Assembly (NCBI RefSeq): GCF_023195515.1
Contig: NZ_JALPKR020000002.1
Span: 682,001 to 746,000, forward strand
Length of the DNA stretch: 64,000 bases
Direction: 5' to 3'
DNA from: Variovorax sp. S12S4
GTDB lineage: Bacteria; Pseudomonadota; Gammaproteobacteria; Burkholderiales; Burkholderiaceae_C
This document shows, piece by piece, positions 17,285-26,543 of this stretch. The position numbers and the translations under genes were made by a program. Position 1 is the first letter of the stretch, and each line of letters opens with the position of its first letter. The notes below the pieces were generated by a model. That model was not told the DNA's origin. It made no database searches and saw only the letters and a program-made list of their open reading frames with translations.

Positions 17285-18286
17285 ATGGCCTATGAACAGG
17301 TGCTCTCCCAAGACGAAGTCGACGCGCTGCTGCAGGGCGTCACCGGAGGCAGCCCCGAGCAAAGCGAAGGCGCTGCCCCCAGGTCGGACGGCCTGCCGGT
17401 GTACGACCTCGGCGCGCCCGACCGCGTGGTACGCAGCCGCATGCACACGCTCGAGGTCATCAACGAGCGTTTTGCCCGCCATCTGCGCAGCTCGCTGTTG
17501 AACTTCATGCGCCGCAGCCCCGACATCTCGGTGGGGCCGGTGCACATCCAGCAGTACGGCGAGTTCGTGCGGCACCTGCCGGTGCCCGCCAACATCAACA
17601 TGCTGCACATGAAGCCGCTGCGCGGAACGGCCCTCTTCGTGTTCGACCCGAAGCTGGTGTTCCTGGTGGTGGACAACCTCTTTGGCAGCGACGGGCGCTA
17701 TCACGTGCGCGTCGAGGGCCGCGACTTCACGCGCACGGAACAACGCATCATCAAGCGCCTGCTGAACCTCACGCTGCAGTGCTATGCAGACGCCTGGCAG
17801 CCGGTGTTCCCGCTGAGCTTCGACTACGTGCGCGCCGAAATGCACGGCAAGCTGGCCAACATCGTCGCGCCGAACGAGGTGGTGATCAACACCACGCTGC
17901 AGATCGAGTTCGGCCCCGTGGGCGGCTTCCTGCACGTGTGCATTCCCTATTCGATGATCGAGCCGATCCGCGACCTGCTCTCCAATCCGGTGCAGGACGA
18001 GATCGAGGTCGACAAGCGCTGGGTGCGGCAGATGTCGCAGCAGATGCAGAGCGCCGACGTGGAGCTCAGCGCCGAATTCATTACCTTGCCTTCGACCATC
18101 GGCGAGGTCCTCAAGCTGCAGGCGGGCGACGTGCTGCCCATTGAACTTCCCGAGTCGATCACCGCACGCGTCGACGGCATTCCGGTGATGGAGTGCGGCT
18201 ACGGGGTCTCGAACGAACGCTATGCCCTGCGCGTGCTGCAGATGATCTCCCACCAAGACAGCGATCTGAAGAACGAACATGACTGA
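17285..18286 (+). CDS. fliM: Flagellar motor switch protein FliM
   Basis: 333 aa from the ATG at 17285. FliM forms the middle of the C ring and binds phospho-CheY. The N-terminal CheY-binding motif is LSQDEVDALLQGV; the middle domain has NERFARHLRSSLLNFMRRSP and GTALFVFDPKLVFLVVDNLFG; the C-terminal SpoA-like domain includes LQAGDVLPIELPESI. It overlaps fliN by 8 bp. Confidence 0.98.
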   Translation: MAYEQVLSQDEVDALLQGVTGGSPEQSEGAAPRSDGLPVYDLGAPDRVVRSRMHTLEVINERFARHLRSSLLNFMRRSPDISVGPVHIQQYGEFVRHLPVPANINMLHMKPLRGTALFVFDPKLVFLVVDNLFGSDGRYHVRVEGRDFTRTEQRIIKRLLNLTLQCYADAWQPVFPLSFDYVRAEMHGKLANIVAPNEVVINTTLQIEFGPVGGFLHVCIPYSMIEPIRDLLSNPVQDEIEVDKRWVRQMSQQMQSADVELSAEFITLPSTIGEVLKLQAGDVLPIELPESITARVDGIPVMECGYGVSNERYALRVLQMISHQDSDLKNEHD

Positions 18287-18750
18287 CAACACCCCATCCT
18301 CCAGCGATGCGGACGACTGGGCCAGCGCGCTGGCCGAGCAGACCGCGGCTTCCGCTCCCGCCCGCTCCCGCACCAGCCCCGGCACCTGCGCCGGCCCCCG
18401 CCTTTGCTCCCGCACCTGCTGCGGCCCCCGCGGGCAGCCGCGTCTTCCAGCCGCTGCAGCCGGCACCGTCCGCATCGGGTTCGCCGGTGGACGTGGAACG
18501 GATCCTCGACGTGCCGGTGCAGCTGACGGCCGAACTCGGCCGCACCCGCATCACCATCAAGAGCCTGCTGCAACTGTCGCAAGGCTCGGTGGTGGAGCTG
18601 GACGGCCTGGCCGGCCAGCCGCTGGACGTGCTGATCAACGGCTACCTGATTGCGCAGGGCGAAGTGGTTGTGGTGAACGAGAAGTACGGCATTCGCCTGA
18701 CCGACATCGTCACGCCCTCCGAGCGCATGCAGAAGCTCGGCCGGTCATGA
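18279..18750 (+). pseudogene. fliN: Flagellar motor switch protein FliN, frame interrupted
   Basis: FliN forms the base of the C ring. The ATG at 18279 gives a FliN-like N-terminus (MTDNTPSSSDADDWASALAEQ), but the frame then runs into fliO. The conserved C-terminal SpoA domain (RILDVPVQLTAELGRTRITI, LLQLSQGSVVELD, GYLIAQGEVVVVNEKYGIRL) lies in the +1 frame and stops at 18750, overlapping the fliO ATG by 4 bp. The switch falls in an Ala-Pro repeat; one extra C in the CCC at 18361-18363 restores a continuous run of Pro/Ala codons and about 156 residues. A sequencing error is likely; if real, the C ring would lack FliN, since no start is obvious for the second part. Confidence 0.88.
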
Positions 18751-19256
18751 ACCTTCTTGCAAGGCCTGGCAGGCGGTTGCGGCGCGTTGCCGCATCGATT
18801 GCGACCGCGGCAAGCAGCCTGGCCGCGCACGCCGCCCATGCCGCGCTACCGACGGTGCCTTCGCCCGTCGAAACGGCCCCGGCGGTCGGCGCATCCAGCC
18901 TGCTGCAGGCCGGCTTCGGCATGTTCGCGGTGCTGGGCCTCATCTTCCTGTGCGCCTGGGCGGCACGCCGCTTCGGACTGCAGCGCCTGGGCGGCGGCCA
19001 GTTCGTGAAGGTGGTTTCGAGTGCCATGGTCGGCCAGCGCGAACGCGTGGTGGTGGTCGAGGTTGGCGCCACCTGGCTGGTGCTGGGCGTTACATCGAGC
19101 CAGGTGAACACGTTGCATTCGATGCCGGCCCAGGCGGTGCCCGCAACCCCGGGCGCAACGGCCACCATGCCGGATCCACGCTTTGCCGGCGCGGCTGGCC
19201 TGTTCGCTCAAAAACTGCGCGACTCCCTCGGACTCAGGCAGCGGCCGAACCCATGA
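18747..19256 (+). CDS. fliO: Flagellar export gate assembly protein FliO
   Basis: 169 aa. FliO is a small membrane protein that helps assemble the FliP ring. It has an N-terminal hydrophobic signal-like segment (residues 8-32, ending AAHAAHAA), a membrane helix at about 52-70 ([20 protein letters not shown]) followed by AARRFGLQ, and the cytoplasmic motif [22 protein letters not shown], close to the FliO consensus. Start ATG overlaps the fliN TGA, and its own TGA overlaps the fliP ATG, so the three are translationally coupled. Confidence 0.92.
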   Translation: MNLLARPGRRLRRVAASIATAASSLAAHAAHAALPTVPSPVETAPAVGASSLLQAGFGMFAVLGLIFLCAWAARRFGLQRLGGGQFVKVVSSAMVGQRERVVVVEVGATWLVLGVTSSQVNTLHSMPAQAVPATPGATATMPDPRFAGAAGLFAQKLRDSLGLRQRPNP

Positions 19257-20014
19257 TTCGCATTGCTTCCCAGCGACGCTTTCGCAGCGTCGTGCTGACC
19301 CTGCTCGCCCTCGCGCTGCCGATGACGGCATGGACGCAGGGCCTGCCCGGCCTGACCAGCTCGCCCGGCCCGGGCGGCAGCCAGACCTGGTCGCTCAGCG
19401 TGCAGACGCTGGTGCTGCTGACCTCGCTCACGTTCCTGCCGGCGCTGCTGCTGAGCATGACGAGCTTCACCCGCATCCTCATCGTGCTGGGCCTGCTGCG
19501 CACCGCCATCGGCACGCAGTCTTCGCCGCCCAACCAGATTCTGGTGGGCCTGTCGCTCTTCTTGACCTTCTTCGTGATGTCGCCGGTGTTCGACAAGGTC
19601 TACAACGACGCCTACAAGCCGTTCTCCGAAAACAAGATCACGGCCGAGAAGGCACTCGAAAAAGGCATTGCGCCCTTCAAGTCGTTCATGCTCAAGCAGA
19701 CCCGCGAGAACGACCTGGCCCTGTTCGCCAGGCTCGCGAAGATTCCCGACATGCAAGGGCCTGAAGAAGTGCCGCTGCGCATCCTGCTTCCCGCTTTTGT
19801 GATCAGCGAGCTGAAAACGGCGTTCCAGATCGGCTTCACCATCTTCATCCCGTTTCTCATCATCGACCTGGTGGTTGCCAGCGTGCTGATGTCCATGGGC
19901 ATGATGATGGTGCCGCCCGCCTCCATTGCATTGCCGTTCAAGCTGATGCTGTTCGTCATGGCCGACGGCTGGCAGTTGCTGATTGGCGCACTCGCACAGA
20001 GCTTTTATCTTTAG
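19253..20014 (+). CDS. fliP: Flagellar type III export gate protein FliP
   Basis: 253 aa from the ATG at 19253. It is a core component of the FliP5-FliQ4-FliR1 export channel. A cleavable signal peptide (about residues 1-29, ending AWTQG) is followed by four membrane helices. Family signatures are clear: [38 protein letters not shown] and [20 protein letters not shown]. It overlaps fliO by 4 bp and precedes fliQ by 9 bp. Confidence 0.98.
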   Translation: MIRIASQRRFRSVVLTLLALALPMTAWTQGLPGLTSSPGPGGSQTWSLSVQTLVLLTSLTFLPALLLSMTSFTRILIVLGLLRTAIGTQSSPPNQILVGLSLFLTFFVMSPVFDKVYNDAYKPFSENKITAEKALEKGIAPFKSFMLKQTRENDLALFARLAKIPDMQGPEEVPLRILLPAFVISELKTAFQIGFTIFIPFLIIDLVVASVLMSMGMMMVPPASIALPFKLMLFVMADGWQLLIGALAQSFYL

Positions 20015-20023
20015 AGGACCGGA

Positions 20024-20293
20024 ATGACACCCGAATCCGTCATGTCCCTGGGCAGCCAGGCAATCCACGTCTCGCTGCTGCTCGGCGCGCCGATGCTGCT
20101 GGTGGCGCTGGTGGTCGGCCTGGTCATCAGCATCTTCCAGGCGGCCACGCAGATCAACGAAGCCACGCTCTCGTTCATTCCCAAGCTGCTGGCCGTGTGC
20201 GCGGTGCTGGTGATTGCCGGCCCGTGGATGCTGGCGCAGATGCTCGACTACATCCGCACGCTGTTCTCGAGCATTCCGCAACTCGTGGCCTGA
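20024..20293 (+). CDS. fliQ: Flagellar type III export gate protein FliQ
   Basis: 89 aa, two membrane helices forming a hairpin, the usual size. The motif LVVGLVISIFQAATQINEAT is the FliQ signature, followed by LSFIPKLLAVCAVL. A Shine-Dalgarno (AGAGGA) precedes the ATG. Located between fliP and fliR. Confidence 0.98.
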   Translation: MTPESVMSLGSQAIHVSLLLGAPMLLVALVVGLVISIFQAATQINEATLSFIPKLLAVCAVLVIAGPWMLAQMLDYIRTLFSSIPQLVA

Positions 20294-20306
20294 GGGCACG
20301 CGCGCG

Positions 20307-21101
20307 ATGCCCGCCATTTTCTCCGTCACGTCGGCGGAGCTCACCGCCTGGATGACGGCCTTTCTTTGGCCGTTCGTGCGCATGCTGGCGCTGGTCAGCA
20401 CCGCGCCGGTGTTCGGCGAGCCCGGCGTTTCGCGCCAGCTCAAGGTGGCCATTGCGGCCTTGCTGACCATTGCCATCGCACCGACGCTCGGGCCGATGCC
20501 GCCGGTGCCGGTGGTTTCGGCCGGCGGCATCTGGATCATCCTGCAGCAAGTGCTCATCGGCGCCGCCATCGGCTTCACGATGCGCATGGTGTTTGCCGCC
20601 GTGCTGGCCGCGGGCGAATACATCGGCCTGCAGATGGGCCTTTCCTTCGCTTCGTTTTTCGACCCGATGGCCGGCGGCGCCACGATGGTGGTCGCGCGGC
20701 TGATGCACATGCTGGCCATCCTGCTCTTCCTGGCGGTGGACGGCCATCTGCTGATGGTGGCCGGCCTGGCCGAAAGCTTCAGCACGCTGCCGATTGCCGA
20801 TGCGCCACTGGCCGCACAAGGCTGGATGTTCCTGGTGCTGGGCGGCGGGCAGATCTTCATCAACGGCTTCATGCTTTCGCTGCCACTGGTGACCGCGCTG
20901 CTCACGCTGAACCTTGCAATGGGCATCCTGAACCGGGCCTCGCCGCAGTTCAGCATCTTTGCGGTGGGCTTTCCGCTCACGCTGCTGGCGGGCATCGGCA
21001 TGATGCATCTGCTCATGCCGCAGTTCGGCGCGTTCCTGGAGCCGCGCTTTGCCGCGGGGCTTTCTTCGGTGCTCCAGCTCACGCAAACCCTCAGGCCCTG
21101 A
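20307..21101 (+). CDS. fliR: Flagellar type III export gate protein FliR
   Basis: 264 aa from the ATG at 20307. It completes the export gate with FliP and FliQ. Six hydrophobic segments are visible; conserved words are FVRMLALVSTAPVFGE, QVLIGAAIGFTMRMVFAAVLAAGEYIG (shown in part: GAAIGFTMRMVF, AGEYIGLQMGLSFA) and ALLTLNLAMGILNRASPQ. It is the last gene of the plus-strand fli operon and converges with flgL, 28 bp away. flhB and flhA, the remaining gate genes, are not in the window. Confidence 0.97.
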   Translation: MPAIFSVTSAELTAWMTAFLWPFVRMLALVSTAPVFGEPGVSRQLKVAIAALLTIAIAPTLGPMPPVPVVSAGGIWIILQQVLIGAAIGFTMRMVFAAVLAAGEYIGLQMGLSFASFFDPMAGGATMVVARLMHMLAILLFLAVDGHLLMVAGLAESFSTLPIADAPLAAQGWMFLVLGGGQIFINGFMLSLPLVTALLTLNLAMGILNRASPQFSIFAVGFPLTLLAGIGMMHLLMPQFGAFLEPRFAAGLSSVLQLTQTLRP

Positions 21102-21129
21102 GGGGCGGCCGGGGCAGCCCCGCTCTTCA

Positions 21130-22341
21130 TCACAGGTAGTTGAACAGCGCAATGCTGTGCAGCCGCGCAAAAGTCTGCTGCGTGGCCTTGAGCGAGGTTT
21201 CGCGCTGCAGGTATTCCGAAATGGCGCTGGCCGGGTCCAGGTCCACCAGTTCCGACAGGTAGCCCTTGTCGATCAGGAAGCGCGAGGCGCCGCCTGTGTT
21301 GAGTGCGTCGAGCTCGTTCATGCGCGAACCGATCGACGAGGTGACCGTGAGCACGTTGTCGTGCGCGTTGGTGATCTTCACGTTGAAGGTGCTGAGTGCG
21401 TTGAGCAGCTCGGCTTGGGCCGCATCGCCGCCGCCGGTCAGCGGCTTCTTCAGCGCGGTGATCATGTCGCCGATGGCGGCGAACACGTCAGTACCGGCGT
21501 TGCGGGCCGTGGCCACCTGGAAGGTATCGCCGTCAGCGGGCGTGCCGCTCATCTTGATCTGCAGGCCGCCGAAAGAGATGGGCGTGTCGGGCACGTAGGG
21601 GCCCGATGCGGCGACCACGGGAGGCGTGTCCTGCGTGGACACGGTGTAGTTGCCGCCCGCGAAGCTGATCGTGAAGTCCTTGCCGTAGTTGGCCGCGGTC
21701 GCATCGGTCAGGCCCACGGGGCCGAACACGCCCGAGCCGGTGTTGGCCGCGCCGGCGGAGCTCACATAGCCCGCCCCGCCCTGCACCGACTGGAACACGC
21801 TGCGGCCGTCGTCGGTGGTCGACATCTGGCGCGACACGTCGATCTGCATGAGGCGCTGGCCCTGGTCGCCCATGTACTGGATGCCGCCGCTGGCATCGGC
21901 CACGAAGGGCGGGCTGCCGCTCTTGAAGCCGGCAAACAGGAACTGGCCGTTGCCGTCGTCGGCGTTGGCCACGTTCACCAGCTGGTCCAGGTTGCTCTGC
22001 AGCGTGGTGGCCAGCGAGGCGCGGTCGGCGTCCGACAGCGTGCCGTTGCCGGCCTGCACGGCCAGCGTCTTCATGTTCTGCATGATCGAGGTGGCCGACT
22101 TCAGCGCGGTTTCCTCTTGCGAGAGCGAGAGCATCGCGCGGCTGCGGCTGCTGGCGTACTGGGCCGACTCGGCCATCGACTGGCTGACGCCCAGAGCGCG
22201 CGCGGCCGCCACGGGATCGTCGGCCGGCGTCAGGAACTTGGTGCCCGCGGCAAGCTGCTGCTGAATGCGGAACAGCTGCTGCTGCTGCGAACCCAGGGCG
22301 TTCATGCTCTGGGCGTAGAAGGATTGGGTGCTGATGCGCAT
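21130..22341 (-). CDS. flgL: Hook-filament junction protein FlgL
   Basis: 403 aa, exported, forms the second junction layer between hook and filament. The flagellin-like N-terminus MRISTQSFYAQSMNALGSQQ, then LAAGTKFLTPADDPVAAARAL, and the C-terminal DLDPASAISEYLQRETSLKATQQTFARLHSIALFNYL-type end (motif: DPASAISEYL, LKATQQTFARL) identify FlgL. It is 41 bp downstream of flgK. It is the last gene of the minus-strand run and has only a short GC hairpin (about 21111-21124) between it and fliR. Confidence 0.96.
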   Translation of the reverse strand: MRISTQSFYAQSMNALGSQQQQLFRIQQQLAAGTKFLTPADDPVAAARALGVSQSMAESAQYASSRSRAMLSLSQEETALKSATSIMQNMKTLAVQAGNGTLSDADRASLATTLQSNLDQLVNVANADDGNGQFLFAGFKSGSPPFVADASGGIQYMGDQGQRLMQIDVSRQMSTTDDGRSVFQSVQGGAGYVSSAGAANTGSGVFGPVGLTDATAANYGKDFTISFAGGNYTVSTQDTPPVVAASGPYVPDTPISFGGLQIKMSGTPADGDTFQVATARNAGTDVFAAIGDMITALKKPLTGGGDAAQAELLNALSTFNVKITNAHDNVLTVTSSIGSRMNELDALNTGGASRFLIDKGYLSELVDLDPASAISEYLQRETSLKATQQTFARLHSIALFNYL

Positions 22342-22382
22342 CTCGACTCCTGAAATCTGTTCTGTTAAAAGCGAGGGCCGGA

Positions 22383-24341
22383 TCAGCCGCGGATGCCCAG
22401 GATGGCGTCGAACATGGTCGATGCGGTCTGGATCACCTTGGCATTGGCCTGGTACATCTGCTGGTACATCAGCAGGTTGGCGGTTTCCTCGTCCTGGTTC
22501 ACGCCCGAGATCGAGTCGCGGCTCGCACGAATCTGGCCCGTCACGCTGTCTTGCGTTTGCGTTGCCACGCGAATCTCCATGGAGCGGTTGCCCACCTCGC
22601 TCACCAGCTTGGCGAAGGCGCCGTTGAAGGTGGAGGTGCCGCCGTCCATGGCGTTCTTGCGCTGCAGCGCGCCGAGCTTCAGCGCATTGCTGCCGTCCGA
22701 CACGCCGGCCACGTTCTTGCCGATGGTGAAGGTGTCGCCCTGCGCGGGTGCGCCCGTGAGCTTGACCTCGATGCCGTCGAAGCTGATGGCGGCACCGGCG
22801 GTGTAAGGCACGGCCGTGCCCGCGGCGTAGGTGGTGGAAGTGCCGTCGGCCAGCGTCACCGTGACGGGCGAGGTCGCCGGAAAGCCCGACAGCGTGTTGC
22901 CGCCCGCGTCGTAGGCGAGCGTGACCGTTGCGGCGAGCGGCGCGGCCAGGTAGTCTGCGTTGACGACGGCGGGGCTCAGGGCGCCTGTGCCCTTGTTGCC
23001 GACGGTCTTGCCGGTGACGATCGGTGACGCGGCGGCCACCTTGGCCGTTTCGCGCACCAGCACGTCCATGTCGCGCGCGCCGGTGCGCGTGGGCTGCACC
23101 AGGAACGAGTCGCCCGCCTGCGCGGTGCCGCTGGCCACCGAGAGGCTCACGCCGTCGAAGCTGGCCGGGAACGCGGTGTAGTCGCCCATCACCTGCTTGT
23201 CGGACAGGCGTGTGACGGTGTAGGTGAGCGTGCCGGCCACGTCTTTCACCTGCACCGAATAGTCGCTGGTCGAGAGCTGCGAGGTGTCGGTCACGCTGGC
23301 GCCGAGCACCATGTTGCCGGCGTTCTTTGCATGGGAGAACACGCCCGGCGCGGCCTGGGAGAAGAAGTTGGTGCCCAGCGCGCCGTTCAGGTCCACGCCA
23401 AGCTTGTGCTGGTTGTTGAACTCGCTAGCCAGGGCCATTGCGAGGCGGCCGACGGCGTTCTGCGTGCTGGTGAGCGTTTCAGAACGGAAGGCCAGCAGCC
23501 CGCCGAGCGAACCGCCGGTGAGCACGTTGTCGTTGAGTTCGGAGACCGTGCCGGTCAGGCCGACCAGCGCCATCGACTGGCGCGTGGGATCGGCGGCGGA
23601 CTGCACGGACTGCATCTTCGCGGCGCGGTCGCCCAGCACCAGCGTCTGGCCGTTGCCGATGAAGACGTTGTACTGGCCGCTGTCCTGCTCCATCACCTTG
23701 ACGTCGACGATCTTGCCGAGATCGCTCACCAGCTGGTCGCGCTGGTCCATCAGGTCGTTGGGCGGCTGGCCGCCGGCCATGGCGCTGAGCTGGCTGATCT
23801 GCTGGTTCAGGCTTGCGATCTGCGTGGCGTAGGTGTTGATCTTGGCAGCGCTGCCTTCGATCTGCTCATTGACCGAGCTGTTCAGGTCCGTGAGGTACTG
23901 GTCGGTGGAGCGGAACTTGTTGGCCAGCGACTGCGCCGCGCTGATGAGCTGCTGGCGCGCGGCCGGGTCGGCCGGCGTGTTGGCCACGTCCTGCACGCTG
24001 GCGAAGAAGCTCTGCATCAAAGGCGTGATGCCTGCGGTCTTGTCGGCCAGCAGCGAATCGATGCGGTTGATCTGCGAACCGTAGCTCGCCAGCGCCGCGC
24101 CTGCGGCCTCCGCGCCGTTGAGCTGGGACGTCAGGTAGCGGTCGTAGCTGCGCTGCACCGTGGTCACGCGCGCGCCATTGCCCACAAAACCCGCGCCGGT
24201 GACCGTGCCGCCGAGCGAAGAGACCAGCGCCGTCTGGCGGTTGTAGCCGGTGGTGTACACGTTGGCCGTGTTGTGGGCCGTGGTCATGAGCGCGGTTCGC
24301 GCCACGCTCAGGCCCGAGAGGCCCGTATAGAACATCGACAT
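22383..24341 (-). CDS. flgK: Hook-filament junction protein FlgK
   Basis: 652 aa, the first hook-associated protein. The N-terminus has MSMFYTGLSGLSVARTALMTTAHNTANVYTTGYNRQ, the rod/hook-type ANV-TGYNRQ motif (shown here as HNTANVYTTGYNRQ), and the C-terminus has NQDEETANLLMYQQMYQANAKVIQTA. The middle carries repeated variable domains. It is separated from flgJ by the chemoreceptor island, an unusual break in the flgJKL order, and it has its own sigma-28-like promoter about 70 bp upstream. Confidence 0.96.
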   Translation of the reverse strand: MSMFYTGLSGLSVARTALMTTAHNTANVYTTGYNRQTALVSSLGGTVTGAGFVGNGARVTTVQRSYDRYLTSQLNGAEAAGAALASYGSQINRIDSLLADKTAGITPLMQSFFASVQDVANTPADPAARQQLISAAQSLANKFRSTDQYLTDLNSSVNEQIEGSAAKINTYATQIASLNQQISQLSAMAGGQPPNDLMDQRDQLVSDLGKIVDVKVMEQDSGQYNVFIGNGQTLVLGDRAAKMQSVQSAADPTRQSMALVGLTGTVSELNDNVLTGGSLGGLLAFRSETLTSTQNAVGRLAMALASEFNNQHKLGVDLNGALGTNFFSQAAPGVFSHAKNAGNMVLGASVTDTSQLSTSDYSVQVKDVAGTLTYTVTRLSDKQVMGDYTAFPASFDGVSLSVASGTAQAGDSFLVQPTRTGARDMDVLVRETAKVAAASPIVTGKTVGNKGTGALSPAVVNADYLAAPLAATVTLAYDAGGNTLSGFPATSPVTVTLADGTSTTYAAGTAVPYTAGAAISFDGIEVKLTGAPAQGDTFTIGKNVAGVSDGSNALKLGALQRKNAMDGGTSTFNGAFAKLVSEVGNRSMEIRVATQTQDSVTGQIRASRDSISGVNQDEETANLLMYQQMYQANAKVIQTASTMFDAILGIRG

Positions 24342-24409
24342 GAGGCTTTACCTGTAAAACGTTTCTTTTGTTTGGACGGTAGGTGCCGGTTCGGGCACCT
24401 GTTGCTTGT

Positions 24410-24435
24410 TTATCGGCAGGACGCGCGAAAGTTGA
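24410..24435 (-). promoter_or_regulatory. Sigma-28-like promoter before flgK
   Basis: On the minus strand the -10 element GCCGATAA (24417-24410) is perfect. The best -35 is TCAACTTT (24435-24428, 6 of 8 with TAAAGTTT), with a spacer one base shorter than the consensus 11. It lies in the mcp1-flgK gap, about 70 bases before flgK, so it would drive flgKL as class 3 genes. Confidence 0.7.
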
Positions 24436-24455
24436 AGGCCTTTTGCGTTTCGCGT

Positions 24456-26519
24456 TCAGACCTGGGCGAGAGCCTGGTGTCCGGTGCCAAGGGCGCGGAC
24501 TTCGCGGTGCGAGGCACTCGGCGCTGTAGATGCGGCGCGGCCTTCGCTCGCGGCGGGCCCTAGCCTGAACACGCTCACCGCCTCCACGAGGCTGGCGGCT
24601 TGCTCTTGCATTGATTGGGCGGCAGCGGCCGCTTCTTCGACCAAGGCCGCGTTCTGCTGCGTCACCTGGTCCATCTGCGCAATGGCCTGGTTGACCTGCT
24701 CGATGCCGGTGCTCTGCTCCTGGCTGGCTGCCGTGATCTCGCCGATGATGTCCGCCACCCGCTTGACGCCGCTCACGATCTCTTCCATCGTCTTGCCGGC
24801 TTCTCCCACGAGGGCGCTGCCCACGTCGACCTTGCCCACGGAGTCGTCGATCAGGCCCTTGATTTCCTTGGCGGCGGCGGCCGAGCGTTGCGCCAGGCTC
24901 CTGACTTCGGATGCGACCACGGCAAAGCCCCTGCCCTGTTCGCCGGCGCGCGCGGCTTCGACTGCCGCGTTGAGCGCCAGGATGTTGGTCTGGAAGGCAA
25001 TGCCGTCGATCACGCCGATGATGTCGACGATCTTCTTGGACGAGGCATTGATCGAGGCCATGGTGTCGACCACCTGGCCCACGACGTTGCCGCCCTTGAT
25101 GGCCACTTCGGAGGCCGAGAGGGCCAGCTGGTTGGCCTGGCGTGCGTTGTCGGCGTTCTGCTTGACGGTGCTCGTGAGTTCTTCCATCGAGGCAGCGGTC
25201 TCTTCGAGCGAGCTGGCCTGCTCTTCGGTACGCGATGACAGGTCCTGGTTGCCCGCGGCAATCTGGCCCGAGGCGGTGGCAATGGCGTCGGTGCCGGTGC
25301 GCACGCCGCCAACCACGTTGGCCAGGCCGGCGCGCATCGATTCGACGGCCCGTGTGATGACGCCGATCTCGTCGCGGCGGTTTGAGCTCAGCTGGCGCGA
25401 CAGATCGCCCTGGCCGATGGTCTGCACATGTTCGCCCAACACGCTGAGGGGCCGCACGGTCCGCCGGAGAAAGATGATGAGCGCCGCGCCCAGCACGACC
25501 GCAGCCAGCGCGATGAAGCCGCCGAGCAGGGTCATCTCGCGGTAGAGCTCGGCCATCACCTCCGAAGCGGGAATTTCCGCGACCACGAGCCAGCCGGTGG
25601 CTTCGCTCTTGCTCACGGATGCGTAGTGCTTTTCTTGCTGCGCCGGCAAAAGCACCGCGGGCGCGTTGTCCAGCCACTCGGCGTCATCGCTCTTCAGCCG
25701 GCTGATCCAATCCGCGGCCTCGGCATCCTTGAGCACTTCGGAAAGTTTTTTTCCGCCCGCGGTCGGATGGAAGACGATCGTCGCCGCGGCAGGGTCTGCC
25801 CCCGGGTTGACGATGTAGAGCCCGCCCGTGTCGAAGATGCGGGTCTGGCCCACGGCTTCACCGAACGAGGCCTGCTGCTGCGAGATGTCCAGGCCGATGT
25901 AGAGCACCGCAACCACATTGCCCGCCGCGTCGCGCACCGGGTCGTAGACCGTGATGTAGGGCCGCCCGAACAGCGTGACGCGGCCGACGAACCGCTTGCC
26001 CGAGCGCAGCAGCGGATATGCGGCGCTCTTGCGGTCGAGCAGCGTGCCGATCGCGCGCTCGCCGTTTTCCTTCTTGACCGACGTGGTCACGCGGCGGAAG
26101 TCTTCGCCCTGGGCCACGAACACCGTGGCGTTGGCGCCGGGAAAGTCGCGTGCGAACGCATCCACCTCTGCGGTGCTGCCTCCGTTGATTGCCACGCCGA
26201 AGCTGCTGACGACGCCCTGCGCCGCATCTTCGACCGCGAAAGTGCCCGCAAACTGGCGCCGGAAAACGCCGTATGCGTTCTCCGCGGTCATCTGCATGGT
26301 GCGGTCGAAGATGTCCAGCGAGCGGGCGATGGCTTCGGCCTTGGCGTTGGCGTACTGCGAGGCGCTGTGCTGCTGTTGCGCAGAGCCGATGACGTAGAAC
26401 ACGCCCAGGAGAAACACCGTGACCGCAAAGATGGCAATGGTGACCCTGACGGTCAGCGTGCGCGCCAAAGAGACAAAGGGGCGCTGTGGCTGGGACGAAT
26501 CCGTGGCTGCTGCGTTCAT
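24456..26519 (-). CDS. Methyl-accepting chemotaxis protein with Cache-type sensor (mcp1)
   Basis: 687 aa, the largest receptor here. Membrane helices at about 24-46 and 330-351 flank a periplasmic sensor of about 280 residues that resembles the Cache_3/Cache_2 type ([29 protein letters not shown] and [12 protein letters not shown] in part). HAMP at about 352-404 and an MCP signalling domain at about 430-650, with the universal hairpin tip [22 protein letters not shown]. Ligand unknown. The C-terminus ends HQALAQV, so it has no CheR-binding pentapeptide. Positions 24676-25082 are identical to mcp7. It is the last receptor before flgK, 24 bp after mcp2. Confidence 0.94.
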   Translation of the reverse strand: MNAAATDSSQPQRPFVSLARTLTVRVTIAIFAVTVFLLGVFYVIGSAQQQHSASQYANAKAEAIARSLDIFDRTMQMTAENAYGVFRRQFAGTFAVEDAAQGVVSSFGVAINGGSTAEVDAFARDFPGANATVFVAQGEDFRRVTTSVKKENGERAIGTLLDRKSAAYPLLRSGKRFVGRVTLFGRPYITVYDPVRDAAGNVVAVLYIGLDISQQQASFGEAVGQTRIFDTGGLYIVNPGADPAAATIVFHPTAGGKKLSEVLKDAEAADWISRLKSDDAEWLDNAPAVLLPAQQEKHYASVSKSEATGWLVVAEIPASEVMAELYREMTLLGGFIALAAVVLGAALIIFLRRTVRPLSVLGEHVQTIGQGDLSRQLSSNRRDEIGVITRAVESMRAGLANVVGGVRTGTDAIATASGQIAAGNQDLSSRTEEQASSLEETAASMEELTSTVKQNADNARQANQLALSASEVAIKGGNVVGQVVDTMASINASSKKIVDIIGVIDGIAFQTNILALNAAVEAARAGEQGRGFAVVASEVRSLAQRSAAAAKEIKGLIDDSVGKVDVGSALVGEAGKTMEEIVSGVKRVADIIGEITAASQEQSTGIEQVNQAIAQMDQVTQQNAALVEEAAAAAQSMQEQAASLVEAVSVFRLGPAASEGRAASTAPSASHREVRALGTGHQALAQV
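24676..25082 (-). repeat. 407-bp perfect direct repeat, copy 1 (in mcp1)
   Basis: Base-for-base identical to 36230-36636 inside mcp7, 11,554 bp away, by direct comparison. It encodes part of the MCP signalling hairpin, including the tip. A single mismatch follows, then about 58 more identical bases. Perfect synonymous-site identity suggests recent gene conversion or duplication. Confidence 0.9.
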
Positions 26520-26543
26520 CAGGGGCCTCCTGTTGAGGTGTGG

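Noticed and set aside
18340..18400. Programmed ribosomal frameshift in fliN.
   Set aside because: No slippery heptamer with a following pseudoknot is evident, and FliN is not known to use recoding.
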